Below the pieces are notes generated by a model that saw only the letters and a list, made by a program, of their open reading frames with translations, was not told the origin of the DNA and made no database searches. A stretch of 64,000 bases of DNA from positions 1 through 64,000 of the forward strand of contig NZ_PXYA01000002.1 in assembly GCF_003841405.1 (NCBI RefSeq). Reading direction: 5' to 3'. Each line of letters opens with the position of its first letter. Within the stretch, counting starts at the first letter, position 1. Origin of the DNA: Tetragenococcus halophilus subsp. halophilus DSM 20339 (GTDB lineage: Bacteria > Bacillota > Bacilli > Lactobacillales > Enterococcaceae). The position numbers were made by a program, and so were the translations under genes. Shown in pieces: positions 1 to 8,163 of this stretch.

Positions 1-415
1 TGTTCATTCACGATTTTATGGGCAACTTGCGGTGAATTTTCTAAAAGGGTGCGCAATTCACGACCCGCTTGATGACTGGCATAGTCTTCTAAACTGTCTC
101 CGCCTGTAAGCATTACCAATACTACTAAGCTTGCCCAATACTCACCAACCAACAAGGTGGCGACAATAGCCGTAATCGCTAAGATATCTACCCCGTATTT
201 CCCAGATTTAAGGTCTGAATCATGCCAATAAACATAGAAATTGCCATGACGCTCCTGCAATAGCGATAATCCAAAAGGCAACTTGCGGTTTGATTAAACA
301 TAAATTCCATAATTAAAGCAATAATGCCAATAAAAATCGTTAGGACAAATTTTTTAAAATTACTCACTTCATCACCTCCAACTTTCCATCCCAGCTTAGC
401 ACTTATTTTTTCCAA
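1..415 (-). pseudogene. Heavy-metal P-type ATPase, N-terminal part, frameshifted and cut by window edge
   Basis: Partial gene running off the left edge. Reading from the ATG at 415, a membrane segment follows a short basic N-terminus (MEKISAKLGWK), and further down the reading frame gives DILAITAIVATLLVGEYWAS followed by LTGGDSLEDYASHQAGREL, the conserved N-terminal transmembrane and actuator region of P1B-type metal ATPases. No N-terminal HMA metal-binding domain is present, as in ZosA/PmtA-like pumps. The frame is interrupted about three times: near 278-286, near 247-251 and near 206-211, where one base is missing before the KSGKYGVDIL stretch. In the uncorrected frame translation ends at 188. 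A Fur-family palindrome lies 19 bp upstream. Family assignment is firm; metal specificity (Zn, Fe or Mn) cannot be told from this fragment. The indels may be real or sequencing errors. Confidence 0.8.
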
Positions 416-433
416 TTGATACTAGAAACCGTA

Positions 434-458
434 ATTGAGAACGATAATCATTGGCAAT
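434..458. promoter_or_regulatory. Fur/PerR/Zur-type operator
   Basis: A 25-bp imperfect palindrome beginning ATTGAGAACGATAATCATT and ending GGCAAT; most arm positions mirror each other around the central A at 446. The core GATAATCATT resembles Fur-family boxes (7-1-7 type). It lies just upstream of the P-type ATPase start at 415, so it probably controls that gene in response to metal or peroxide. Which member (Fur, PerR or Zur) binds is not decided by the sequence. Confidence 0.6.
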
Positions 459-512
459 AGCTTATATGTTTTTTTCTATTAGAATAGTTCTAAAAAAATA
501 ATTAATAAAAAT

Positions 513-548
513 CCCCTTATCTAAAAAGTTATTTTCTTAGATAAGAGG
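513..548 (-). terminator. Rho-independent terminator of the ABC transporter operon
   Basis: Inverted repeat CTTATCTAA (516-524) / TTAGATAAG (537-545). Read on the minus strand it is followed by GGGGATTTTTAT, giving a hairpin plus T-run just after the permease stop at 585. Confidence 0.7.
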
Positions 549-584
549 ATAAGAGAATCTATTTTTCATCCAAGTTATTTTTTA

Positions 585-2022
585 TTAAAGCGGCAAATCT
601 TTACGGGTAAAGATAAATCCGCTAACTGTATACAAGACAACAGGTATTACGGCAAGTACACCCATTTGAATTAAGAAATCACCATCAGCAATGATTTCGC
701 TTGTATTGTATAAAGTAGTTATCGTAATATACTTCAAATCTTCTAGATTATCATTTTGTTCAATCACTATGCTGACAATGTAAAATGCCAGTGGCAAGCC
801 ACCACCTACGGCATTGCCGCATTGGTCCGATTGAATAACGTGCTTGCAAAAAAAGAAATACTTCCCATAGCTAATGTCAATAAGCATGAGCCTAAAATCA
901 ACCAGCCAAAGGTTTCAAGGTCAAATTCAGTGCCTTCATCAGAATCAATCGCAGAAGAGACCATGGATTCATCTATCATATCAGACAATTGATCTTCTGG
1001 AACATCGGTAGCTTCAGAAGTGGCTTCTAGCGCATTGTCATTTTTCATCAGATTCATATTGTCATCTACCGTAGCTGAACTTACGTCTAGCTCACTTTCA
1101 GTGACTTCTTTAGCTGTGGATAAAACAGCGGATGGGTTCATTTGACCGTTTGTATCTTCATCTTCTTCATTTTCATTTTCGTCCACTAAATCATTAACAT
1201 AATTACGATATTCATTCACGTTCATACCTAGAGGTTTACTACCTTCTTGCAAGGCATCGCTATCGTTTAAAATCATGCCTGGATCATCAGCTAACTCGTC
1301 TGTGGTAATTTCGATGTCATCTTTATCCATATCGTCGTCATCATCGTATTCATCTTTACGACTGTCTGTAATCTCATCAGAAGCTTTATCCAAACTATCA
1401 CGTTTCATCGCTTCATCTAGATATTTGCCATAGGCCGTTTCATCCATACCTCGCGCATCTGCTCCAGATTGTAGCGCATAATCGTCATCTTTAATCATAT
1501 AAAGATTATCGCGCACATAAGAAGGATCGCGATCAAGAGCGGCCGCAGCTTCTTCCACATCTTCTGTAATGGCATTGCCCGAAAGGTTATTATGAACAAT
1601 TTCTGTGACGCCCATACCAACGCCTGCTGTGACAGCAAACATCAAGATAATGGAACCAATCATATAAACCATTTTGGTAAAAATGACCGTGCCTCTTTTG
1701 ATCGGTGTGGATAAGGTATAAGCCATCGAACCACTATCGATTTCACTTACCACTAAATTATTGGCGCAAAATACGCCATAGATTAAACCAAGTAAAATGG
1801 CGACCATCTTAAAAAACATTTCTAACGTTCCCATTAAGGTACCTAGATCAGAAACTTGATCACCAAAGGACGTATCTTCTGCTGCACTGACGATCTGACC
1901 GATATCATCCGCATCAAAACTCACAATAAAATAGTAATAAGTATACTTAAAACAGCAGTGATGACTAACCATAAGGGCCCATTACTGCGTACACTTTGTT
2001 TAAAAATTGGTTTACTAAACAT
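585..2022 (-). pseudogene. ABC-2 type permease with large acidic insert, two frameshifts
   Basis: Third gene of the exporter operon; its ATG at 2022 overlaps the stop of the upstream ATPase. The first about 30 residues (MFSKPIFKQSVRSNGPLW...) and the first membrane helix are in one frame up to about 1921. The body (TM helices around IVSEIDSGSMAYTLSTPIKRG, typical of ABC-2 permeases) is in a second frame to about 810, and the C-terminal helices (GGGLPLAFYIVSIV to ISGFIF-like end) are in a third. At about 811-816 one G appears missing (ATGCC where ATGGCC restores the frame). Total length about 480 residues. Between the N- and C-terminal helices lies an acidic, probably extracytoplasmic insert of about 200 residues with three imperfect repeats. 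If the indels are assembly errors the operon would be intact; otherwise the exporter is dead. Confidence 0.8.
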
Positions 2023-2917
2023 TGGCGACTTCCTCCTTGAATACATTGGTAAAGTAATCTTCAAAATTCGTTTTGATTTCTTTAAAGAATAAAACATCGT
2101 AATATTGAAGGTCATTCATCAAGTCATTGATATCTTTATCATTGATGTTGACATTTAACTGCAGATCCTCTTCTTTGACATTTGACAACTCATAACCCAA
2201 CGCTTGGAATTGTTGGAAGCTTTCCTTCGTTTTAAATTCTAATTTATAGGTTTTGTTTTTATTATGAAGGAGATCCTTCATGACGAGTTGATCAATAATA
2301 CGACCATCTTTGATCATGGCCACGCGATCACAAGTTTGTTCGATTTCTTCAAAAATATGGCTCGACAAGAATATCGTATGCCCCATTTCTTTTTCTTCTT
2401 TGATCAAATCAATAAAGACATCACGCATTAAAGGGTCTAACCCTGTGGAAGGTTCATCTAAAATCAATACATCAGAGTCTAAAGAGAACGCCGCAGCCAA
2501 GGCTGTTTTTTGTTTCATACCTTTACTCATCGTTTTAAGTCCTGCGGTATAATCCAACTGCAGTCTTTCACAGATTTGTTTACAGCGTTGCCAACTACCG
2601 CGACCGGCTTTTTCCATCTGCCGTTTTAAGAAGGTTTCACCTGTTTTGTCTGCTGGAAAATTGATTTCTCCAGGAACATAGCTGACAAAACGTTTGATTT
2701 GAGCACTACTTTTTTGCGTATCCATACCATTAATAAAAGCTTGTCCACTATCAGGCTTGATAAAACCCATCAATTGGCGAATAGTAGTCGTCTTCCCGGC
2801 ACCGTTAATACCTACCAGCCCAAAGGTTTCTCCTTGTTCAATTGAAAGAGAAATATCAAATACGCCGCTGTCTTGTCCATAATCCTTGGTTAAATTTTCT
2901 AAATCAATGTATCCCAT
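2015..2917 (-). CDS. ABC transporter ATP-binding protein (second ATPase)
   Basis: Full-length 300-residue nucleotide-binding subunit that energises the adjacent permease. Walker A GINGAGKTTT lies near residue 38, the signature loop is a degenerate MSKGMKQK, and Walker B is VLILDEPSTGLDP, followed by the H-loop LSSHIFEE. The C-terminal about 90 residues form the extra domain seen in drug/antibiotic-type ABC-2 ATPases. It overlaps the first ATPase by 14 bp at its start and the permease by 8 bp at its end, so the three genes are translationally coupled. It probably forms a heterodimer with the upstream ATPase. Substrate unknown; an exporter for a toxic compound is inferred from the TetR neighbour. 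Confidence 0.9.
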   Translation of the reverse strand: MGYIDLENLTKDYGQDSGVFDISLSIEQGETFGLVGINGAGKTTTIRQLMGFIKPDSGQAFINGMDTQKSSAQIKRFVSYVPGEINFPADKTGETFLKRQMEKAGRGSWQRCKQICERLQLDYTAGLKTMSKGMKQKTALAAAFSLDSDVLILDEPSTGLDPLMRDVFIDLIKEEKEMGHTIFLSSHIFEEIEQTCDRVAMIKDGRIIDQLVMKDLLHNKNKTYKLEFKTKESFQQFQALGYELSNVKEEDLQLNVNINDKDINDLMNDLQYYDVLFFKEIKTNFEDYFTNVFKEEVANV

Positions 2918-3842
2918 GGCTCAACACCTCTTCTCCAGATGAAACACTTTTGTTGGTATCATAGAAGTTCATAAAGTAATCTTCTAATGAGAACTTCTCT
3001 TCGGTAATAAAATTCAATTGATATTGACTCAAATCGGTAAATAGTTCTTTGATATTTTCATCTTTGATTTCAACTTTCACCTGATTTTGTCTTGGTCGTT
3101 TGACTGTCGTATCTAAGGAGGTATTGTCAACAAAACGTTGATATTCATTTTCATCAGCAAATTCGATTTTGTAAGTCTTATTTTCATTTTTCCGAATATC
3201 ATCTGCAACCACCGTCGAAACCACTTCGCCTTCTTTAATAATGGCAATCCGATCACAGGTTGCATCCACTTCGCTGAAAATATGACTCGATAAAAGAATC
3301 GATTTGCCAGCTCTTTTTTCTTCTAATAGAAATTCAATGAAGCGTTCTTGCATGACGGGATCCAAACCACTGGTGGGTTCATCCAACACCAAAATATCTG
3401 GATCATGCATAAAAGCTGTCACAATCGCCACTTTCCGGCGAGTTCCCAAACTCATCGTATCTAATTTAGGAGAAATATCTAATTCAAACATATCGATTAA
3501 ATGATCCGTCTTGGTCATATCTGAAATTTGACGTTCTCTTGCCATAAAATCGATAAAGGCCTTTCCTGTCATATTTTTAGGAAAAGCTAACTCCCCGGGC
3601 AAATAACCGACTTCCCGTTTGATCGCCGCTGCGTCTTTCCATGAATCTTTATTCGATACTTTAATTGCTCCCGATTGTGGCTTCGAAAAGCCCATTAAAT
3701 GACGAATCGTTGTGGTTTTTCCAGCGCCATTTGGACCTAAAAAGCCAAAAACTTCGCCTTCTCCAACCTCAAAAGATACATCAAATACACCACGATGAGA
3801 ACCGTAATCTTTTGTTAGTTGTTCGACTTCAATCACTGACAT
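2904..3842 (-). CDS. ABC transporter ATP-binding protein (first ATPase)
   Basis: First gene of the operon, 312 residues, preceded by a GAGGAGCG-type ribosome binding site. Walker A is GPNGAGKTTT, signature MSLGTRRK, Walker B ILVLDEPTSGLDP, and the switch histidine is in LSSHIFSE. It is a close paralogue of the downstream ATPase (shared order of motifs and a matching C-terminal extension ending in EDYF). Two different ATPases plus one ABC-2 permease is a common arrangement for drug exporters in Lactobacillales. The divergent TetR gene at 4027 and the shared intergenic palindrome suggest repression released by a substrate. Confidence 0.9.
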   Translation of the reverse strand: MSVIEVEQLTKDYGSHRGVFDVSFEVGEGEVFGFLGPNGAGKTTTIRHLMGFSKPQSGAIKVSNKDSWKDAAAIKREVGYLPGELAFPKNMTGKAFIDFMARERQISDMTKTDHLIDMFELDISPKLDTMSLGTRRKVAIVTAFMHDPDILVLDEPTSGLDPVMQERFIEFLLEEKRAGKSILLSSHIFSEVDATCDRIAIIKEGEVVSTVVADDIRKNENKTYKIEFADENEYQRFVDNTSLDTTVKRPRQNQVKVEIKDENIKELFTDLSQYQLNFITEEKFSLEDYFMNFYDTNKSVSSGEEVLSHGIH

Positions 3843-3877
3843 ATCTTTTCGCTCCTCATTTACAAAAGTATGTTAAA

Positions 3878-3908
3878 TGACATATGACCGTTTATTTACA
3901 TATGTTCA
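3878..3908. promoter_or_regulatory. Candidate TetR operator between exporter and regulator
   Basis: Two CATATG hexamers (3881-3886 and 3899-3904) in an inverted arrangement, TGACATATG ... CATATGTTCA. The right half overlaps the -35 of the regulator promoter, and the site lies 40-65 bp upstream of the first ATPase start. Position and symmetry fit autoregulation plus control of the ABC operon. Confidence 0.5.
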
Positions 3909-3923
3909 TTTATTGATTATAAT
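3895..3923 (+). promoter_or_regulatory. Sigma-A promoter of the TetR gene
   Basis: TTTACA (3895-3900), 17-bp spacer, perfect TATAAT (3918-3923). It points at the regulator and overlaps the candidate operator. Confidence 0.65.
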
Positions 3924-4026
3924 AGGCTTGGTAAAAATTACAACAAACAACTTGGCAGAATATGGAACTTAAATGACAGATTTACCAAAATTGTTTATTA
4001 AAATTTTAAGAAAGGAACATCTTTGC

Positions 4027-4608
4027 ATGGAAAGCTCACTCGATCTACGTGTTCAAAAAACATATGATGCACTTATTACTGCCTTATTAGAATTAACAAA
4101 GGAAAAATCCCTCGATAAAATCACAGTCAATGAACTGTGCCAAAAAGCTAGAATCCGTCGTCCAACCTTTTATAAACACTTTAATGATAAGTACGACTTT
4201 TTTCATTTTACTGTCCAATCATTACAAGAACACTATCTAGCTAAAGTAGAAGAAAAAACAGATGATGCACATCCCGTCCGTTATTTCACAACCCTTTTTC
4301 AAACCATGATTGATGCCATCGACGAGTACCAAAAAGTACTTTTACCTTTAAAAATTGATGCCACAAGCTTTTTTATCTTTGAAACAGTAGATGACAAGCT
4401 ACATCAGCAGTTAGAAAAACGGTTACGTCATTTCTATGATATGGGCTATCAACTACCAACCAATATCGACTTTAGTCTACAAGTTTTACTAGGTACCTTT
4501 AAACAAGCGGCTTTTTGGTGGTTAAAAAATCAAGAAAGGATTTCAAAAAAAGAGGTCATAGATGAAATGAATAACACTTTGCGTTGGTTTTTTGACATGC
4601 GACAATAA
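4027..4608 (+). CDS. TetR/AcrR-family transcriptional regulator
   Basis: 193 residues. The N-terminal helix-turn-helix is clear: DKITVNELCQKARIRRPTF then YKHFNDKYDFF near residues 33-60. The C-terminal ligand domain has no recognised signature. The start at 4027 (MESSLDLRV) is chosen because AGAAAGGA lies 11 bp upstream; an in-frame ATG at 3973 lacks a ribosome binding site. It is divergent from the ABC exporter genes, with a palindromic site between them, so it is the likely repressor of that operon. The ligand is unknown. Confidence 0.85.
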   Translation: MESSLDLRVQKTYDALITALLELTKEKSLDKITVNELCQKARIRRPTFYKHFNDKYDFFHFTVQSLQEHYLAKVEEKTDDAHPVRYFTTLFQTMIDAIDEYQKVLLPLKIDATSFFIFETVDDKLHQQLEKRLRHFYDMGYQLPTNIDFSLQVLLGTFKQAAFWWLKNQERISKKEVIDEMNNTLRWFFDMRQ

Positions 4609-4620
4609 AACATAAAAAGA

Positions 4621-4643
4621 CCCGCCAGCGGGTAACTGACGGG
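4621..4643 (+). promoter_or_regulatory. Hairpin directly before a tiny ORF
   Basis: CCCGCCAG (4621-4628) pairs with CTGACGGG (4636-4643), with one mismatch and a 7-nt loop. It ends at the base before the AAAGGAG ribosome binding site of the 20-codon ORF, so it could affect its translation. It may also act as the end structure of the TetR transcript, although no T-run follows. Confidence 0.4.
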
Positions 4644-4657
4644 AAAGGAGTTAAAAA

Positions 4658-4720
4658 ATGAAAAAGTGTTTCAGGGTGTTTCGTTGGTACACTTTTAATG
4701 TAACGATAAAAAGTGAATAA
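4658..4720 (+). CDS. Possible 20-residue peptide with strong ribosome binding site
   Basis: ATG AAA AAG ... encodes MKKCFRVFRWYTFNVTIKSE. It has a consensus AAAGGAG 7 bp upstream, sits between a GC-rich hairpin (4621-4643) and an A/T hairpin (4728-4759), and has a basic N-terminus and aromatic centre. I do not recognise it. It may be a leader peptide, a small membrane-active peptide, or chance; the ribosome binding site and flanking hairpins are the only support. Confidence 0.35.
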   Translation: MKKCFRVFRWYTFNVTIKSE

Positions 4721-4727
4721 ATTATGA

Positions 4728-4759
4728 CATTTCTTTTTTTAAATTCTAAAAAAGAAATG
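4728..4759 (+). terminator. A/T-rich inverted repeat after the tiny ORF
   Basis: CATTTCTTTTTT (4728-4739) and AAAAAAGAAATG (4748-4759) are perfect 12-bp complements around an 8-bp loop. It could end the small transcript, although the stem is weak and the following T-run is short. Confidence 0.35.
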
Positions 4760-4866
4760 AAAAAGAATTTTTGTCAAAGGATCAAAGTGAGCCTCTCCCT
4801 ATTTCGAAACTAACCGTATTAATTACTAACACAAAGACGATTTTGTTATAGCGTTAAAGTTACCTC

Positions 4867-5118
4867 TTAGCTAAAAAGATCTGCGTGCGTGCCTGTATCA
4901 ATAAATCGGACAAATGCTCCATCATACTTATAAATTAATCCCCAGTCCGGCTGACTAAAAAGTGATCATTATATTGAGATTCCAGAGGTTTATCACAAAA
5001 AAGTTTCCAATAAACTCTTTCAAAATCTTCTCTTTCATAACGATCACCTTTAAGCATTTTTATAATACTTTTTAAATTTTCATTCGAACGCAGACTTATA
5101 TTTAGGCCTATTCTTCAT
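4867..5118 (-). pseudogene. YafQ/RelE-family toxin, two compensating frameshifts
   Basis: The ATG at 5118 overlaps the end of the antitoxin gene, the usual coupling of such pairs, and starts MKNRPKYKSAFE. That frame stops at 5080. The next segment (NLKSIIKMLKGDRYEREDFE...) is in another frame, and the end (DWGLIYKYDGAFVRFIDTGT then HADLFS) is back in the first frame after a switch near 4945-4953. The C-terminal D-W-x-L-I-Y-K and T-G-T/S-H-x-D-L-F pattern is the hallmark of YafQ-type mRNA interferases. Overall length (84 codons including stop) is normal, so one insertion and one deletion are implied. If real, the toxin is inactive while its antitoxin survives. Confidence 0.7.
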
Positions 5119-5353
5119 TTAACCAATCCAAACCTTCCTTCCCGTTTTCAAATTCAATATAATCCTGGCTTTTCGTTACTTCTTCTAATTGAGAATTTGG
5201 GACAGAGACTTCAAAGGGAATTCCGCCTACTTCAATTGAACGTTTTACAAAGATACGATAAGCTTCATTAGGCTCTAAACCTATGCTTTGCATTACCTTT
5301 CTGAACTTTTCTTTATCCTCTTCGTTCATTCTAAAATGTACTTGGTTCGTCAT
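5108..5353 (-). CDS. RelB/DinJ-family antitoxin
   Basis: 81 residues. The N-terminal ribbon-helix-helix (TNQVHFRMNEEDKEKFRKVM, then SIGLEPNEAYRIFVKRSI) is typical of RelB/DinJ antitoxins, with an acidic C-terminal tail that would wrap the toxin. GGAGGCGC lies upstream of the ATG. It overlaps the YafQ-like toxin by 11 bp. As the toxin appears broken, this may now act only as a repressor of its own operon or be decaying. Confidence 0.85.
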   Translation of the reverse strand: MTNQVHFRMNEEDKEKFRKVMQSIGLEPNEAYRIFVKRSIEVGGIPFEVSVPNSQLEEVTKSQDYIEFENGKEGLDWLNEE

Positions 5354-5528
5354 AATAAGCGCCTCCTATATCTAGAATACCAATTGCTACCGCTTTAATC
5401 CAATAAGATAACATTTCAGCTTAAAATAAACATGAAATTAGTGAAAAATAACAAAATTTCAGGTAGGATAAGTACTTAGACACATGAGCATTCTATATTG
5501 TGTGAAATTTTTAAAGGAGGGATTTGTT

Positions 5529-6233
5529 TTGGAGTGGATAAAACTCATTGGAATCTTTATTATCTTACTAGGATTTTTATTTAAATTAGATACAATCGCG
5601 GTCGTTGTTTTCGCTGCTTTTGCGACAGCTCTAGTATCTGGCATACCTATAATGGACTTTTTAGAAGCTTTTGGACAAGCATTTGTGGAAAATCGACTCG
5701 TAACGATTTTTCTACTAACTTTACCGATGATTGGTCTTTCAGAACGTTTCGGTTTGCGTCAACAAGCGGTGATTTTGATCCGAAAAATTAAAGGAATGAC
5801 GCCAGGGAAATTTTTAACGCTTTATATGGCAATCCGGGAAATCGCCGGTCTTTTAGGGATTCGTATTTCAGGACATCCACAATTTGTTCGTCCTATCGTT
5901 AATCCTATGACCCAAGCTGCGGCAACTAAATACGGTGATATTTCGGATAAAGATAAAGAAGAACTGAAGGCCCGTGCGGCAGCTAATGAAAATTACGCCA
6001 ACTTTTATGGGCAAAATACTTTTGTCGCAGCTTCTGGTGTTTTGTTAATTGCTGGAACATTGCGAGATTTAAACTATGATGTATCAGAAGCTAGCATTGT
6101 ACAATATTCCCTAATTGTGGCTGTAATTGCTCTTGTACTAGCTGCGATTTCAAATATGTTATATGATCGTAAATTAGCTAAAAGGTATGGCATTACAAAG
6201 GATGGTGACCTAAACAATGACACAGACAATTGA
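5529..6233 (+). CDS. DUF969 family membrane protein
   Basis: 234 residues from a TTG start at 5529, chosen because AAAGGAGG ends 8 bp upstream; the in-frame ATG at 5484 lacks such a site. Predicted membrane helices lie near residues 5-45 (two), 55-75, 105-120 and 190-210, and the conserved loop GIRISGHPQFVRPIVNPMTQ is in the middle. DUF969 and DUF979 are paired membrane proteins found with pyrrolidone-carboxylate peptidase in many Firmicutes. They probably form a two-subunit transporter, perhaps for a substrate linked to pyroglutamyl peptides (inference). The DUF979 gene starts 17 bp inside this one. Confidence 0.85.
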   Translation: MEWIKLIGIFIILLGFLFKLDTIAVVVFAAFATALVSGIPIMDFLEAFGQAFVENRLVTIFLLTLPMIGLSERFGLRQQAVILIRKIKGMTPGKFLTLYMAIREIAGLLGIRISGHPQFVRPIVNPMTQAAATKYGDISDKDKEELKARAAANENYANFYGQNTFVAASGVLLIAGTLRDLNYDVSEASIVQYSLIVAVIALVLAAISNMLYDRKLAKRYGITKDGDLNNDTDN

Positions 6234-7137
6234 TACAATTCTTGAGTTGTTTTATATTTTAATTGGTATTCTAGCTGCGATGACTTCTATTCGTTCTTTT
6301 AGAGATCGTACCAACTCAGCTCGAATCGGTACGGGGTTATTCTGGTTATTTCTAGGAATCATTTTTGCTTTCGGTAATTTCTTGCCTTATGCTGTATCTG
6401 GTATCATGTTAGTTATCATTGGCATCTTGACGTTATTTAAGCAAGTAAAAATTGGTAATATTGCCAAGTTAGATGATAAACAAGGAGAAAAAGCCGCCGA
6501 ACGGATCGGCAGCTGGATTTTCTTTCCTGCCATCGTACTGGCATTAACAGCAGTGGGCGTTTCCTATACCGTATTAGGTGGACAAGTAGGCATCGGCGTG
6601 GCCTCTATCGTCGCTTTAGTTGTCGCAGTGATCATTACTTCTGCTAAACCTAAAACGATCATGGACGATACGGATCGTATGTTCCAATCTGTCGGAACCA
6701 CTGGGATTTTGCCTCAATTATTGGCTGCTTTAGGTGTGATTTTTAATTTAGCTGGCGTTGGTGAAGTCATAGCTGATGCCATCGCCAACCTTATCCCAGT
6801 TGGAAACCAATTTTTCGGCGTTGTTGCTTATTGTCTAGGGATGGTGTTGTTTACCATGGCTATGGGCAACGCTTTTGCGGCGTTTACTGTCATCACAGCT
6901 GGCATTGGTGTTCCTTTTGTTATCGCCCAAGGTGGAGATCCGGTGATTGCTGGTAGTTTAGCCATGACCGCCGGCTTTTGTGGTACTTTGTTAACTCCGA
7001 TGGGTGCCAATTTTAATGCCTTGCCGGTTGCTTTGTTGGAAATGAAAGATGCAAATGGCGTCATCAAAGCGCAAATCCCTATGGCCTTGGTTATGATTGT
7101 AGTTCATATCGTTTTAATGTATGTACTAGCTTTTTAA
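6217..7137 (+). CDS. DUF979 family membrane protein
   Basis: 306 residues with about nine hydrophobic helices spread along its length and a conserved motif region AAFTVITAGIGVPFVIAQGG and LLTPMGANFNALPVALLEM near the C-terminus. It overlaps DUF969 by 17 bp, so the two are translationally coupled and likely form one complex. The pcp gene follows after a 326-bp gap filled by a tandem repeat array. Role inferred from conserved neighbourhood: membrane partner of Pcp, possibly an importer. Biochemical function is not established. Confidence 0.85.
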   Translation: MTQTIDTILELFYILIGILAAMTSIRSFRDRTNSARIGTGLFWLFLGIIFAFGNFLPYAVSGIMLVIIGILTLFKQVKIGNIAKLDDKQGEKAAERIGSWIFFPAIVLALTAVGVSYTVLGGQVGIGVASIVALVVAVIITSAKPKTIMDDTDRMFQSVGTTGILPQLLAALGVIFNLAGVGEVIADAIANLIPVGNQFFGVVAYCLGMVLFTMAMGNAFAAFTVITAGIGVPFVIAQGGDPVIAGSLAMTAGFCGTLLTPMGANFNALPVALLEMKDANGVIKAQIPMALVMIVVHIVLMYVLAF

Positions 7138-7152
7138 CTAAAGCAAACTTGG

Positions 7153-7440
7153 AAATTGAATAAAGAAACGAAGAAACGTTATTCAAAATTGAAATATTGA
7201 ATAATAAAATAAGAAAACATTATCCAATACTGAAATAATGGATAATGAAATGAGAAAACGTTATTCAAAAAAGATAAAAACGAACAAAAAAACAAAGAAA
7301 TGTTACTTATTGTTGAAAAATTGAAGAGTGGAAACAAGAAGCATTATTCAATATTAAAATAATGAATAATGAAACAAGAAAGCGTTATTCAAAAATAAGA
7401 TATTGAATAAGGAAATAAAAAAGTATTATTCATTATTAAA
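7153..7440. repeat. 41-bp tandem array with alternating inverted arms (array 1)
   Basis: Seven units at an exact 41-bp period. Left arms (TTGAATAA or variant) start at 7156, 7197, 7238, 7279 (degenerate), 7321, 7362 and 7403. Right arms (TTATTCAA or variant) start at 7179, 7220, 7261, 7303 (degenerate), 7344, 7385 and 7426. Pairing the right arm of one unit with the left arm of the next gives TTATTCAA/TTGAATAA, and in one case the matched change TTATCCA/TGGATAA. The array fills the gap between the DUF979 gene and pcp. No ORF of note is present inside. Function unknown. Confidence 0.9.
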
Positions 7441-7463
7441 AAATTAAAGAAAGGAAGAGTAAT

Positions 7464-8111
7464 ATGAAAATTTTAATTACAGGATTCGACCCATTTGGCG
7501 GCGAAAAAATAAATCCTGCGTGGGAAGCAGTCAAAAAACTTCCTAACACCATTAAAGGTGCTGAAATTGTTAAAGAAGAAATTCCAACGGTTTATGGTAA
7601 ATCAGCCGATGTTTGTAAAAAAGCGATTCAAAAACACCAACCAGATATCGTTTTAAATATTGGTCAAGCAGGCGGGCGTTTCACTATTACGCCAGAAAGA
7701 GTTGCTATTAACGTTGACGATGCGCGAATCCCTGATAATGAAGACAACCAACCGATTGACCAAACGATTCAAACAGACGGTCAAGCGGCTTATTTCACAC
7801 AGCTACCTGTCAAAGCGATGGTAGAAAATGTGAAAAATAACGGTTTTCCAGCAGCAGTATCTAATTCAGCTGGTACCTTTGTTTGTAATCATATCATGTA
7901 TCAAGTCCAATATATGATTGATAAAGAGTTCCCTAATATGAAAGGCGGCTTTATTCATGTTCCTTTCATCGCTGAACAGGTTGTAAACAAGCCTAACCAA
8001 CCTTTTATGCAAATTTCTGATATTGCTTTTTGTATCGAAAAGACAATTGAAGCAATTGTTAATTTTGGAGATAAAGATGACTTAAAAGCTGTTGGCGGAG
8101 AAACACATTAA
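7464..8111 (+). CDS. pcp: Pyrrolidone-carboxylate (pyroglutamyl) peptidase I
   Basis: 215-residue cytoplasmic cysteine peptidase that removes N-terminal pyroglutamate from peptides. All family signatures are present: start [13 protein letters not shown], glutamate region [17 protein letters not shown], catalytic cysteine in [14 protein letters not shown], and histidine in GGFIHVPFI. The length matches the family. AAAGGAAGAG precedes the ATG. It lies downstream of DUF969-DUF979, its usual partners, but is separated from them by array 1, and a strong terminator follows at 8126. It may share their transcript or use a promoter within the A/T-rich array. Confidence 0.95.
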   Translation: MKILITGFDPFGGEKINPAWEAVKKLPNTIKGAEIVKEEIPTVYGKSADVCKKAIQKHQPDIVLNIGQAGGRFTITPERVAINVDDARIPDNEDNQPIDQTIQTDGQAAYFTQLPVKAMVENVKNNGFPAAVSNSAGTFVCNHIMYQVQYMIDKEFPNMKGGFIHVPFIAEQVVNKPNQPFMQISDIAFCIEKTIEAIVNFGDKDDLKAVGGETH

Positions 8112-8125
8112 TAGGTAATAAAACT

Positions 8126-8163
8126 ACCGGAAACAAACACCATAAAAAATGTTTGTTTCCGGT
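8126..8163 (+). terminator. Terminator of pcp
   Basis: Perfect 14-bp stem ACCGGAAACAAACA (8126-8139) / TGTTTGTTTCCGGT (8150-8163), 15 bp after the pcp stop. The T-run is short (ATTTGTCTG). Confidence 0.7.

Noticed and set aside
7153-7440. CRISPR array
   Set aside because: The short-period repeats at 7153, 25842 and 38403 have conserved, not unique, spacers of about 10-15 bp and inverted arms, and no cas genes are nearby.
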